9,819 nucleotides of DNA from Bacteroidales bacterium (GTDB lineage: Bacteria; Bacteroidota; Bacteroidia; Bacteroidales; Dysgonomonadaceae). Where the stretch lies: NCBI GenBank assembly GCA_012798745.1, contig JAAZMQ010000031.1, forward strand, positions 1-9,819, given 5' to 3'. Positions 1-6,829 of the stretch are shown piece by piece (within the stretch, counting starts at the first letter, position 1; each line of letters opens with the position of its first letter). Under the pieces are notes generated by a model. The model made no database searches and had not been told where the DNA came from. It was given only the letters and a program-made list of their open reading frames with translations. A program made the translations under genes and the position numbers.

Positions 1-2445
1 AAAATCTTTGGGATTCTTTACTTTTTGTTTCAGTAAAGCAATGTCTAATACTTCTTTTACGTCATTGACATAATGAAATTTAAGCCCTTTAAGGTAGGAG
101 GGTTTAATTTCCTCTACATCTTTTTTATTTTCTACACTTAGAATAATTTCTTTGATTCCGGCACGTTTGGCAGCCAGAATTTTTTCTTTGATGCCACCAA
201 CCGGAAGAACCTTTCCTCGCAACGTAATTTCTCCTGTCATAGCCAGATTGGCTTTCACTTTTCGTTGCGTGTATGCCGAAGCCAGCGAGGTGATCATTGT
301 TATTCCTGCCGAAGGACCGTCTTTTGGAATAGCTCCTTCGGGAACATGAATGTGAGTGTTCCAGTTTTCAAAAACTTCCGGATCGATGCCCAATTCTTCG
401 GCATGTGAACGAATATATTCCATTGCCAACATAGCCGATTCTTTCATTACATCACCCAAATTACCGGTTATGGTGAGTTTCGATCCTTTCCCTCTGCTTA
501 GCGAGCTTTCAACAAACAAAATTTCTCCGCCTACGGCTGTCCATGCCAGACCGGTTACGACGCCGGCATATTCGTTGCCTTGATAACTTTCTTTGGTATA
601 GGGCTCCACGCCGAGGTATTCTTTTAAATCGCTAACTTGCAGTTCTTTGGGATACTCTTGGTTGTCGGCTATTTTTCGGGCTATTTTTCGCAGAATTTTC
701 GCAATCTGCTTTTCCAATTCTCGCACACCGGATTCACGTGTATAATTTTCGATTATTTTTTCCAGCGTTTTTTTCGGGATATTGAAAGCATCTCGAGGAA
801 TGCCATGATTATTTAACTCTTTTGGAAGAAGATGGCGTGAGGCTATTTCTATTTTTTCTTCGGTGATATATCCGCCTACGTTAATCAGTTCCATCCTGTC
901 CAAAAGAGGTTGGGGGATGGAGTTCAGGTTGTTGGCTGTAGCAATGAAAAGAACTTTCGACAAATCGTAATCGATGGAAAGATAATTGTCGTGAAATGCC
1001 GAATTTTGTTCGGGATCCAACACCTCAAGCAGTGCAGAAGCCGGGTCGCCGCGAAAATCGCTGCCGATCTTGTCTATTTCATCCAACACAAAAACAGGAT
1101 TGGAGGACCCGGCTTTTTGAATATTTTGAATGATTCTGCCCGGAATGGCACCGATATAGGTGCGGCGGTGTCCTCTGATTTCGGCTTCGTCATGCAATCC
1201 TCCTAAAGAAATGCGAACATATTTACGGTTCAGAGCTTCGGCTATGGATTTTCCCAACGAAGTTTTTCCTACACCCGGAGGACCGTATAAGCAGAGAATG
1301 GGCGATTTCATATCACCTTTGAGCTTTAGAACCGCCAAGTGCTCGATAATACGTTCTTTTACTTTTTCCATTCCGAAATGATCGCGATCGAGGATTTTTT
1401 GAGCATTTTTCAAGTCAAAATTGTCCTGTGTATATTCATTCCAAGGCAATTCCACTATGGTTTGTAGATATCCGTATTGTACCGAATAATCGGGCGACTG
1501 GGGATTCAGTCGTTCTAGTTTTTTTACTTCTTTTTCGAATATTTCGGCAACCTCCGCGCCCCATTTTTTCTCTTTTGCTTTTTTACGGAATTCATCGATT
1601 TCTATTTGTTGAACATTGCCGCCTAGCTCTTCCTGAATGGTTTTGAGTTGTTGTTGCAGGTAATATTCTTTTTGCTGCTGGTTCAGATCTTCGCGTGTTT
1701 TCATCTGAATGTTCATTTTCAACTCCAATATCTGCATTTCGCGATTCAGGATCATCAGTAAGCGGTAGGCTTGCTCTTTTTCGTCGTCGATATTCAGTAG
1801 TTCTTGTTTTTCGCGACTGTCAATGGGCAGATTGGTAGCGCAATAGCTTACCAGCATATCCAAAAAAGTTTCATTGTTTAGCGTTTGCAACAGTTCTTTG
1901 GGCGGTTCGCCTAGTAGCTGCAACATTTGTATCATGATATCGCGTATGGAATCGAGAATGGCTATGTATTCTTTGTCCTCTTTTGAGGCAGGAACAGATT
2001 CTTTTATTTTATATTTTGCTTGAAAAAAAGGTTCGGTCTCTGCCATTTCATCCCATTCGAATCGTTTTTTTGCTTGAATGATAATACTGAGATTATCGTC
2101 AGCCAGTTCGATTACCCTCATGACTTCGGCAATAACGCCAACGCGATACAAATCATCCGGTTCCGGATTTTCGATATCGCCGTCTTTCTGACATACTAAG
2201 CCGATATAACGTTGTTTTTTACCCAGTGACTTAATGAGTTTCAACGATTTTTCTCTCCCCACTGAGATAGGGAGTCTGCTTCCCGGAAAAATAACGGTAT
2301 TTCGTAAGGGTAAAACGGGTATGATCTCGGGCAGAAACGAATTGTCTATATCTTTGTTGTTGTCCATAAAATCATCGGCAATAAATGAAACAAAATTAGG
2401 ATCCATTTCTTCGGAATCGTAACTATATATTTTTTTATGAAACAT
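1..2445 (-). CDS. lon: Lon family ATP-dependent serine protease (C-terminal end cut by the window edge)
   Basis: Reading the minus strand from an ATG at 2445 gives 815 codons open to position 1. Lon is a cytoplasmic AAA+ protease that unfolds and degrades damaged and some regulatory proteins. Visible in order: the start of the N-terminal substrate-binding domain at about residues 41-54 (IPVLPLRNTVIFPG); a long charged helical region rich in Gln and Lys before the ATPase; Walker A GPPGVGKT at 388-395 (bases 1261-1284); Walker B LDEID with D455; and the S16 peptidase domain with PKDGPSAG, whose nucleophile is Ser712. GGIKEK ends at Lys755, 43 residues after the serine, the same spacing as the Ser679-Lys722 dyad of E. 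coli Lon. No frameshift or stop interrupts it. From comparison with E. coli Lon, only a few to a few tens of residues should be missing. It is transcribed divergently from trmN6. The first roughly 40 residues are acidic and lie ahead of the conserved domain, as is usual in Bacteroidota Lon. Confidence 0.97.
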   Translation of the reverse strand, partial: MFHKKIYSYDSEEMDPNFVSFIADDFMDNNKDIDNSFLPEIIPVLPLRNTVIFPGSRLPISVGREKSLKLIKSLGKKQRYIGLVCQKDGDIENPEPDDLYRVGVIAEVMRVIELADDNLSIIIQAKKRFEWDEMAETEPFFQAKYKIKESVPASKEDKEYIAILDSIRDIMIQMLQLLGEPPKELLQTLNNETFLDMLVSYCATNLPIDSREKQELLNIDDEKEQAYRLLMILNREMQILELKMNIQMKTREDLNQQQKEYYLQQQLKTIQEELGGNVQQIEIDEFRKKAKEKKWGAEVAEIFEKEVKKLERLNPQSPDYSVQYGYLQTIVELPWNEYTQDNFDLKNAQKILDRDHFGMEKVKERIIEHLAVLKLKGDMKSPILCLYGPPGVGKTSLGKSIAEALNRKYVRISLGGLHDEAEIRGHRRTYIGAIPGRIIQNIQKAGSSNPVFVLDEIDKIGSDFRGDPASALLEVLDPEQNSAFHDNYLSIDYDLSKVLFIATANNLNSIPQPLLDRMELINVGGYITEEKIEIASRHLLPKELNNHGIPRDAFNIPKKTLEKIIENYTRESGVRELEKQIAKILRKIARKIADNQEYPKELQVSDLKEYLGVEPYTKESYQGNEYAGVVTGLAWTAVGGEILFVESSLSRGKGSKLTITGNLGDVMKESAMLAMEYIRSHAEELGIDPEVFENWNTHIHVPEGAIPKDGPSAGITMITSLASAYTQRKVKANLAMTGEITLRGKVLPVGGIKEKILAAKRAGIKEIILSVENKKDVEEIKPSYLKGLKFHYVNDVKEVLDIALLKQKVKNPKDF

Positions 2446-2532
2446 AATTTATCTATTTCGGTATTTCGTAATATTTTTATTCCCTTTTCCTTTTAACTAT
2501 AAGGAGAGGTTTTTCCATCACACTGATGCAAA

Positions 2533-2540
2533 CAAAAATA
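2533..2540 (-). promoter_or_regulatory. Candidate -7 element of the lon promoter
   Basis: On the minus strand these bases read TATTTTTG, an exact fit to the Bacteroidota -7 consensus TAnnTTTG recognised by the primary sigma factor. It would give lon a leader of roughly 80 nt. I see no convincing TTTG/TTG -33 element 18-21 bp upstream, so the call rests on the -7 element alone. An 8-bp degenerate match in an AT-rich spacer could be chance. Confidence 0.35.
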
Positions 2541-2606
2541 GGGTTATTTTGTTTTATGTGTATAATAAATTGTCCAAAATCCATGCCAAATAGATGATTT
2601 TAAAAA

Positions 2607-3326
2607 ATGTTGGGTTCCGGTTTTCGTTTTAAAAGGTTTATGGTCTATCACGATCGATGTGCCATGAAGGTGGGGACAGATGGGGTATTGTTGGGGGCGT
2701 GGACTTCGATAGATCGATGCAAAAATATTTTGGATGTGGGGACGGGTTCGGGGTTGATTGCCTTGATGCTTGCTCAGCGAAACGAAATAACCACTATAAC
2801 TGCTATTGATGTGGATGTTGATGCTGTTGCTCAGGCAAAAGAGAATGTGATGGCATCGCCTTTCAAAGATCGGATTGAAGTAAAAAATATCTCTTTCCAA
2901 GATTTTGTAAAGCAAACTTCTACTAAGTTTGATGGTATCGTTTGCAATCCTCCGTTTTTTGTGAATTCGTTGTTGTCGCCCGATAAACGCCGCAGCAAGG
3001 CTCGTCATGCTTATTCACTTCCAATTGAAGATTTACTTTTTTTGAGCAGAAAGATAATTTCTTTGGGTGGAAAACTTTCTTTGGTTTATCCTTTTGAAAG
3101 GAAGCGCTTTTTGGAAGAATTGATTCATGAAGCAGGATGGTATATTTATCGTCAAACCGACGTGTATCCCACACCCGGTAGTTTGCCGAAACGGTTGTTA
3201 CTGGAATTGTCGTTAGCTCCATCCGATGACAGCATAATTCATAATCATCTGGTGATTGAAAAGCAAAGACATCATTATTCGGAAGAGTTCATCCAATTGG
3301 CAAAAGATTTTTATCTCTATTTGTAA
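2607..3326 (+). CDS. trmN6: tRNA1(Val) (adenine(37)-N6)-methyltransferase
   Basis: This 239-residue protein matches the TrmN6/YfiC family, which uses S-adenosylmethionine to methylate N6 of A37 next to the anticodon of tRNA1(Val). The N-terminus FRFKRFMVYHDRCAMKVGTDGVLLGAW (residues 6-32, shown here as the family's signature block) is highly diagnostic. It is followed by the SAM-binding motif DVGTGSGL at 43-50, an acidic IDVDVDA loop at 67-73, and the N6-adenine methyltransferase catalytic motif NPPF at 114-117. The length is close to the 245 residues of E. coli YfiC. The ATG at 2607 places the FRFK block directly after a few residues, as expected. The leader is A-rich with no Shine-Dalgarno sequence, as is common in Bacteroidota. 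It is divergent from lon and followed by a 91-bp spacer before the next gene, so an operon with downstream genes is possible but not shown. A 154-codon reading frame on the opposite strand is a shadow. Confidence 0.93.
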   Translation: MLGSGFRFKRFMVYHDRCAMKVGTDGVLLGAWTSIDRCKNILDVGTGSGLIALMLAQRNEITTITAIDVDVDAVAQAKENVMASPFKDRIEVKNISFQDFVKQTSTKFDGIVCNPPFFVNSLLSPDKRRSKARHAYSLPIEDLLFLSRKIISLGGKLSLVYPFERKRFLEELIHEAGWYIYRQTDVYPTPGSLPKRLLLELSLAPSDDSIIHNHLVIEKQRHHYSEEFIQLAKDFYLYL

Positions 3327-3417
3327 TTGTTGTTTAGGTAAATGATTTGGATAATTTAAAAAAGACTCCGTAAAAACTAGCGTTACAATTTATATAACCT
3401 TTTTAATTTTCGCAGAT

Positions 3418-4503
3418 ATGATTAAAATAACCGTAATCGGGGCAGGTAATGGCGGACAAGCTCTTGCAGGGTATTTGGCCATGAAAGGTTTTGATGTTGC
3501 ACTTTTCAACAGATCGAGAAGAAGAATATATCCTATCATCGAGTCACATAAAATCAAAATTGAAGGACAGGTTGAGGGAGAATATGAAGTGTCTTTTGCG
3601 ACAACAAAAATTGATGAAGCAATAAAAGGAAGAAAGCTTATTATGGTTGTCGTGCCGGCTTTCGCTCATAAAGAAATTGCAGAAAGGATGGCTCCTTTTT
3701 TAGAAGACGGGCAGATTATCGTTCTGAATCCGGGCAGGACAGGAGGTGCGTTGGAGTTTTACAATACATTGAAAAGGAAGGGTGTAAAGAAGGATGTTAT
3801 TGTTGCGGAAGCACAAACTTTTATTTTCGCTTCCCGAATGTCAAATCCGGGTGTTACGCGAATTTTCAGAATAAAAAATGCTGTACCGGTTTCAGCTCTT
3901 CCGGCTTCAAGAAATTCCGAATTGGCCGAAACATTGTTGGAAGTGATGCCTGAATTTGATATTGTTAAAAATATCCTATATACAAGTTTTAATAACATAG
4001 GTGTTGTTTTACATCCCGCTACCTTAATTTTGAACGCTGCACGGGTGGAAACCACTGCGGGTAAATTTGAATTTTATTTTGAAGGTATTTCTCCTTCTGT
4101 TGCTAAAGTGCTTGAAAAAATTGATGAAGAAAGATGTCAAGTAATGAAGCTTTTTAATGTCCAGCCGATGACTGTTAAAGAATGGTTGAGTTATGCCTAC
4201 GATGTCAGTGGTCAAAATTTATATCAGGCTATTCGCAATAACGAAGGTTACCGGGGGATATATGCACCAACCAGCCTCAATAATCGTTATCTTCTTGAAG
4301 ATGTACCCATGAGTTTGGTCCCAATTTCATCTTTTGGGAAAGAGTTTGGGGTAGAAACCGGTGTCATCGATTCGATGATCACCATAGCTAATGCGATGTT
4401 GGACGGGAATTTTTGGGGAAAAGGAAGAACGGTTGAAGATTTGGGATTGAAAGGGTGGAGCATAGAAAAAATAATAAAATTTGTTGAGGAGGGGGAAGAA
4501 TGA
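3418..4503 (+). CDS. NAD(P)-dependent octopine/nopaline dehydrogenase family oxidoreductase
   Basis: This 361-residue protein begins with a Rossmann fold, MIKITVIGAGNGG, with the dinucleotide loop GAGNGG at 8-13. The second strand ends FNRSRRR (30-36). Arg/Ser residues there instead of an acidic residue favour NADP(H) over NAD(H); this is an inference. The C-terminal half shows the all-helical opine dehydrogenase domain, including NNIGVVLHPATLILNA (192-207) with the conserved His199-Pro200 that in opine dehydrogenases lies at the active site. Family members reductively join an amino acid to a 2-oxo acid, or reverse that reaction. The substrate cannot be read from sequence, and ketopantoate-reductase-like chemistry is a less likely alternative. 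The stop codon overlaps the start of the B12 protein by 4 bp (ATGA), so the two are almost certainly co-translated and probably act in one pathway. The start is the first in-frame ATG and leaves the Rossmann motif at its normal distance from the N-terminus. No cobalamin riboswitch is visible in the 91-bp leader. Confidence 0.85.
   Translation: MIKITVIGAGNGGQALAGYLAMKGFDVALFNRSRRRIYPIIESHKIKIEGQVEGEYEVSFATTKIDEAIKGRKLIMVVVPAFAHKEIAERMAPFLEDGQIIVLNPGRTGGALEFYNTLKRKGVKKDVIVAEAQTFIFASRMSNPGVTRIFRIKNAVPVSALPASRNSELAETLLEVMPEFDIVKNILYTSFNNIGVVLHPATLILNAARVETTAGKFEFYFEGISPSVAKVLEKIDEERCQVMKLFNVQPMTVKEWLSYAYDVSGQNLYQAIRNNEGYRGIYAPTSLNNRYLLEDVPMSLVPISSFGKEFGVETGVIDSMITIANAMLDGNFWGKGRTVEDLGLKGWSIEKIIKFVEEGEE
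4486..4495 (+). promoter_or_regulatory. Strong Shine-Dalgarno sequence inside the dehydrogenase gene
   Basis: The purine run GAGGAGGGGG lies just before the ATG at 4500, with GGAGG at 4488-4492 (7 nt spacing). It also encodes part of the Glu/Gly-rich C-terminus of the dehydrogenase. No other start in the window has a comparable site, so this may support efficient re-initiation at the overlapping ATGA. Confidence 0.6.
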
Positions 4504-6065
4504 AAAAAATTTTAGGTGCTTCTATTGGAAGTGATGTACATGTTGCCGGGCTTTTGAATTTTTTGGAACTTGCAAAAAAGGAAGGATATGAAACAGTTAA
4601 TTTGGGCGCGGCTGTGCCGATAAGTCGAGTGATTGAAAATATAAAAAAAGAAAAACCGAGCATTGTGGCATTAAGTTATCGATTGGGTGCTGTTGCTTTG
4701 TCGAATCTATTGGATGAATTTTCTAAAGAAATAGCAAAAACAGGCATCGATGATAAAATTGATTTTATTTTTGGAGGAACAACAGAAACTTCCGAAATTG
4801 CAGCTCGATCCGGCATTTTTAAAAAAATATTCGATGGGTCTGAAGAAGAAGAGGATGTTGTTCTCTTTTTAAGAGGGCAGCTGAAATATCAAGAAAAGAA
4901 GGATTATCCCGATAGTTTACCGGAAAGAATTGCATTTAAGCATCCTTATCCCTTGATAAGGCATCACATCGGGCTTCAGACGATAGAGGAGACCGTAGAA
5001 GAAATTAAGAAATTGGCAGAATCCGAACTTTTGGATATTATTTCTTTGGCTCCGGATCAAAATTGTCAACAATATTTTTTTGAACCCGATAAGATGCATC
5101 CGGCACAGGATGGAGCAGGGGGGGCACCGATACGCTCAAAAGCAGACTTTATAAAGCTTTATCAGGCAAGCCGAACAGGAAATTATCCTTTGATCAGATG
5201 TTATTCCGGTACAAATCGGATAGTAGATTTTTCCAAGCTTTTGAAAGAAACGGTTAACAATGCCTGGGCAGCTATTCCTCTTTTTTGGTATTCCGAACTT
5301 GACCGCCGTTCCGAGAGGAATCTGTTGGGTGCCATAACAGAAAACATGGAAGGTATAAAGTGGAATGCTGCTCATGGTGTGCCGGTAGAAATAAACGATG
5401 CGCATCAATGGGAGTTGAGGTATGCCCATGACGGGTTGGCTGTTGCCGTCACGTATCTTGCGGCCTATGTGGCAAAAAAACTCGGTGTTAAGTGGTATAT
5501 TCAGCAATATATGATGAATACTCCTCCCGGTTTGTCGCCTAAAATGGATGTGGCAAAAGCTATTGCAAAACAGGAACTGGTTGACTCGTTGACCGACGAA
5601 GGGTTTATCCCGTACCGAATGATACGAACAGGATTACTTTCCTTTCCTGCAGATCCGGATAGCGCAAAAGGTCAGTTGACGGCTTCTATGTTTTATGCAT
5701 CTTATTTGAAGCCACATATCATTCATATAGTTTCGTATTGTGAAGCCATGAGAAGAGCAACTTCAAAAGAAATTTTGGAAAGTGTAAAAATGGTCCGCAG
5801 GGTGTACTCATTGGCTGCTAAAGGATTGCCTGATTTTAAATGTGATTCCGAAATAAGAAATCGGGCCGATTTTTTAAAAAATGAAGCGTGGACCATTATT
5901 GAAAAAATCAAAAATCCCCATACGGATGATCCGTTAACTGATCCCCAAACACTTTATATGGCTGTCAAAACAGGCATATTGGATGCGGTTGGTTTGCAAG
6001 GAAATAGCGTAGCAAAAGGCGAGGTTAAGGTAAAGCTTGTAAATGGAGGATACGATATAGTTTGA
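4500..6065 (+). CDS. B12-binding domain plus TIM-barrel protein, probable coenzyme-B12-dependent mutase of unknown substrate
   Basis: This 521-residue protein starts with a cobalamin-binding Rossmann-like domain (about 1-125). It has D12-V-H14-V-A-G17, the DxHxxG motif whose histidine ligates cobalt in base-off/His-on enzymes, then SYRLG at 59-63 (SxxL type) and GG at 92-93. After an acidic linker (115-119) comes a region of about 340 residues with features of the mutase barrel: HPYPLIRHHIG (148-158), GAGGAPIR (205-212), and GNYPLIRCYSGTN (227-239) with an arginine that could bind a carboxylate. The closest characterised relatives by appearance are glutamate mutase (S and E subunits), but here both parts are in one chain and in the order B12 domain then barrel. 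I see no PLP-lysine motif of the aminomutase type, although a divergent one cannot be excluded. It probably rearranges an amino-acid carbon skeleton or moves an amino group, feeding or draining the overlapping dehydrogenase. No reactivase (MutL-like) gene is adjacent. The reaction is unassigned. Confidence 0.8.
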   Translation: MKKILGASIGSDVHVAGLLNFLELAKKEGYETVNLGAAVPISRVIENIKKEKPSIVALSYRLGAVALSNLLDEFSKEIAKTGIDDKIDFIFGGTTETSEIAARSGIFKKIFDGSEEEEDVVLFLRGQLKYQEKKDYPDSLPERIAFKHPYPLIRHHIGLQTIEETVEEIKKLAESELLDIISLAPDQNCQQYFFEPDKMHPAQDGAGGAPIRSKADFIKLYQASRTGNYPLIRCYSGTNRIVDFSKLLKETVNNAWAAIPLFWYSELDRRSERNLLGAITENMEGIKWNAAHGVPVEINDAHQWELRYAHDGLAVAVTYLAAYVAKKLGVKWYIQQYMMNTPPGLSPKMDVAKAIAKQELVDSLTDEGFIPYRMIRTGLLSFPADPDSAKGQLTASMFYASYLKPHIIHIVSYCEAMRRATSKEILESVKMVRRVYSLAAKGLPDFKCDSEIRNRADFLKNEAWTIIEKIKNPHTDDPLTDPQTLYMAVKTGILDAVGLQGNSVAKGEVKVKLVNGGYDIV

Positions 6066-6106
6066 GGATAATGTAAATTTAGTTGGGTATGAAAAGACAT
6101 TTTTTC

Positions 6107-6136
6107 TTTCGTAATCCATAAAAAGTAGTAATTTTG
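6107..6136 (+). promoter_or_regulatory. Candidate Bacteroidota-type promoter of hpt
   Basis: TAATTTTG at 6129-6136 matches the -7 consensus TAnnTTTG exactly. A TTTC at 6107-6110, one base from the TTTG -33 element, lies 18 bp upstream, close to the usual spacing. Transcription would begin near 6143, giving a leader of about 20 nt. This makes hpt independently transcribed from the dehydrogenase/B12 pair. Confidence 0.5.
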
Positions 6137-6167
6137 TTGTTTCATTTTCCATCGTGACTTTTTATGG
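6116..6167. repeat. Perfect 11-bp inverted repeat spanning the hpt promoter and start codon
   Basis: CCATAAAAAGT at 6116-6126 is exactly complementary to ACTTTTTATGG at 6157-6167, with 30 bp between. The right arm contains the hpt ATG (6164-6166), and the left arm lies between the putative -33 and -7 elements. It could be a protein-binding site. In a transcript reading through from the B12 gene it could also form a hairpin that hides the hpt start. Neither role is shown. Confidence 0.5.
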
Positions 6168-6706
6168 GTATGAAGAATATAAAAATAAATGATAAGGAGT
6201 TTGAGCTGTTTATTGAAGCGGAGAAAATAGAAAAAAGTATAGGGAGAATTGCCGAGCAGATCAACGCGGATTTGAAGGGAAAAAACCCACTTTTTATTGT
6301 TGTATTGAACGGGGCGTTCATGTTTGCTGCCGACTTGTTGAAAAAGATCACTATTCCATGCGAAATAACTTTTGTGAGGTTAGCGTCATACCGGGGGACG
6401 TCAAACACAGAATCTGTACAAAAAATACTTGGCTTGACGGAATCGGTAGAAAACAGAACCGTAGTTATTGTGGAAGATATTATCGATAGTGGAAATACGC
6501 TGACGGCATTGATAGAAGAACTAAAAAAGCATCATCTGCGCGAAATCAAGATTGCTACTTTGTTCTTGAAACCCGGAGCTTTAAAATACGATCTTCGGCC
6601 GGATTATGTCGCTATGGAATTACCTCCTGATTTTATTGTAGGATATGGGTTAGATTATGATGGTTATGGGAGAAATCTTATCGATATTTACAAATTGAAA
6701 AATTAA
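6164..6706 (+). CDS. hpt: Hypoxanthine phosphoribosyltransferase
   Basis: This 180-residue cytoplasmic purine-salvage enzyme converts hypoxanthine (often also guanine) and PRPP to IMP or GMP plus pyrophosphate. The type I phosphoribosyltransferase signature VVIVEDIIDSGNT is at 100-112, with Glu104-Asp105 contacting the ribose hydroxyls. LNG at 48-50 is the pyrophosphate-binding loop, SYRG at 75-78 sits in the flexible flap, and the purine-binding segment runs from KPGALKYDLRPDYVAM (136-151) to VGYGLDYDGYGRN (159-171). The length is normal for bacterial Hpt. The ATG at 6164 is followed two codons later by another ATG (6170), which is equally possible as the start. The first lies inside the inverted repeat described separately. 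There is no Shine-Dalgarno sequence. A promoter-like element just upstream suggests that it is its own transcription unit. Confidence 0.96.
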   Translation: MGMKNIKINDKEFELFIEAEKIEKSIGRIAEQINADLKGKNPLFIVVLNGAFMFAADLLKKITIPCEITFVRLASYRGTSNTESVQKILGLTESVENRTVVIVEDIIDSGNTLTALIEELKKHHLREIKIATLFLKPGALKYDLRPDYVAMELPPDFIVGYGLDYDGYGRNLIDIYKLKN

Positions 6707-6756
6707 AGTTACGGAGATAATGTGTTTTTTGATTTTTTTTGTATAAAATAGCGTGG

Positions 6757-6781
6757 GATAGAAAAAAAAATTCTATCTTTG
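6757..6781 (+). promoter_or_regulatory. tonB -7 element overlapped by a short inverted repeat
   Basis: TATCTTTG at 6774-6781 is an exact TAnnTTTG match and would place the tonB transcript start near 6788, about 40 nt before the ATG. A 7-bp perfect inverted repeat, GATAGAA (6757-6763) and TTCTATC (6771-6777), separated by seven A residues, overlaps this element. No clear -33 TTTG is seen at the expected distance. The repeat could be an operator, a weak hpt terminator (no U-run follows, so less likely), or chance. Confidence 0.45.
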
Positions 6782-6829
6782 TCTTACAGAATAAAATGAA
6801 AAAGTTTTAAAGGTGTAAATATTTATATC

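Noticed and set aside
910..1646. Several plus-strand open frames of 70-100 codons opposite lon
   Set aside because: The minus strand here encodes an uninterrupted Lon with all catalytic motifs; the plus-strand frames have no protein-like character.
2480..2515. Short hairpin (TCCTT/AAGGA) in the lon leader
   Set aside because: The stem is only 5 bp in a purine/pyrimidine-biased stretch, not distinguishable from chance.
2544..3008. 154-codon open frame on the minus strand opposite trmN6
   Set aside because: It lies wholly over a clearly identified methyltransferase gene, has low-complexity His/Ser/Tyr-rich composition and shows no recognisable motif. It is a shadow frame.
3327..3417. Possible cobalamin riboswitch ahead of the dehydrogenase/B12 pair
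   Set aside because: The spacer is only 91 bp, too short for the usual cobalamin aptamer, and I see no B12-box-like GCCACTG sequence. Only a weak TAATTTTC (3404-3411) resembles a -7 element, and it lies too close to the start codon.
6707..6756. T-rich stretch after hpt as an intrinsic terminator
   Set aside because: There are runs of T but no stem ahead of them, so factor-independent termination is not supported here.
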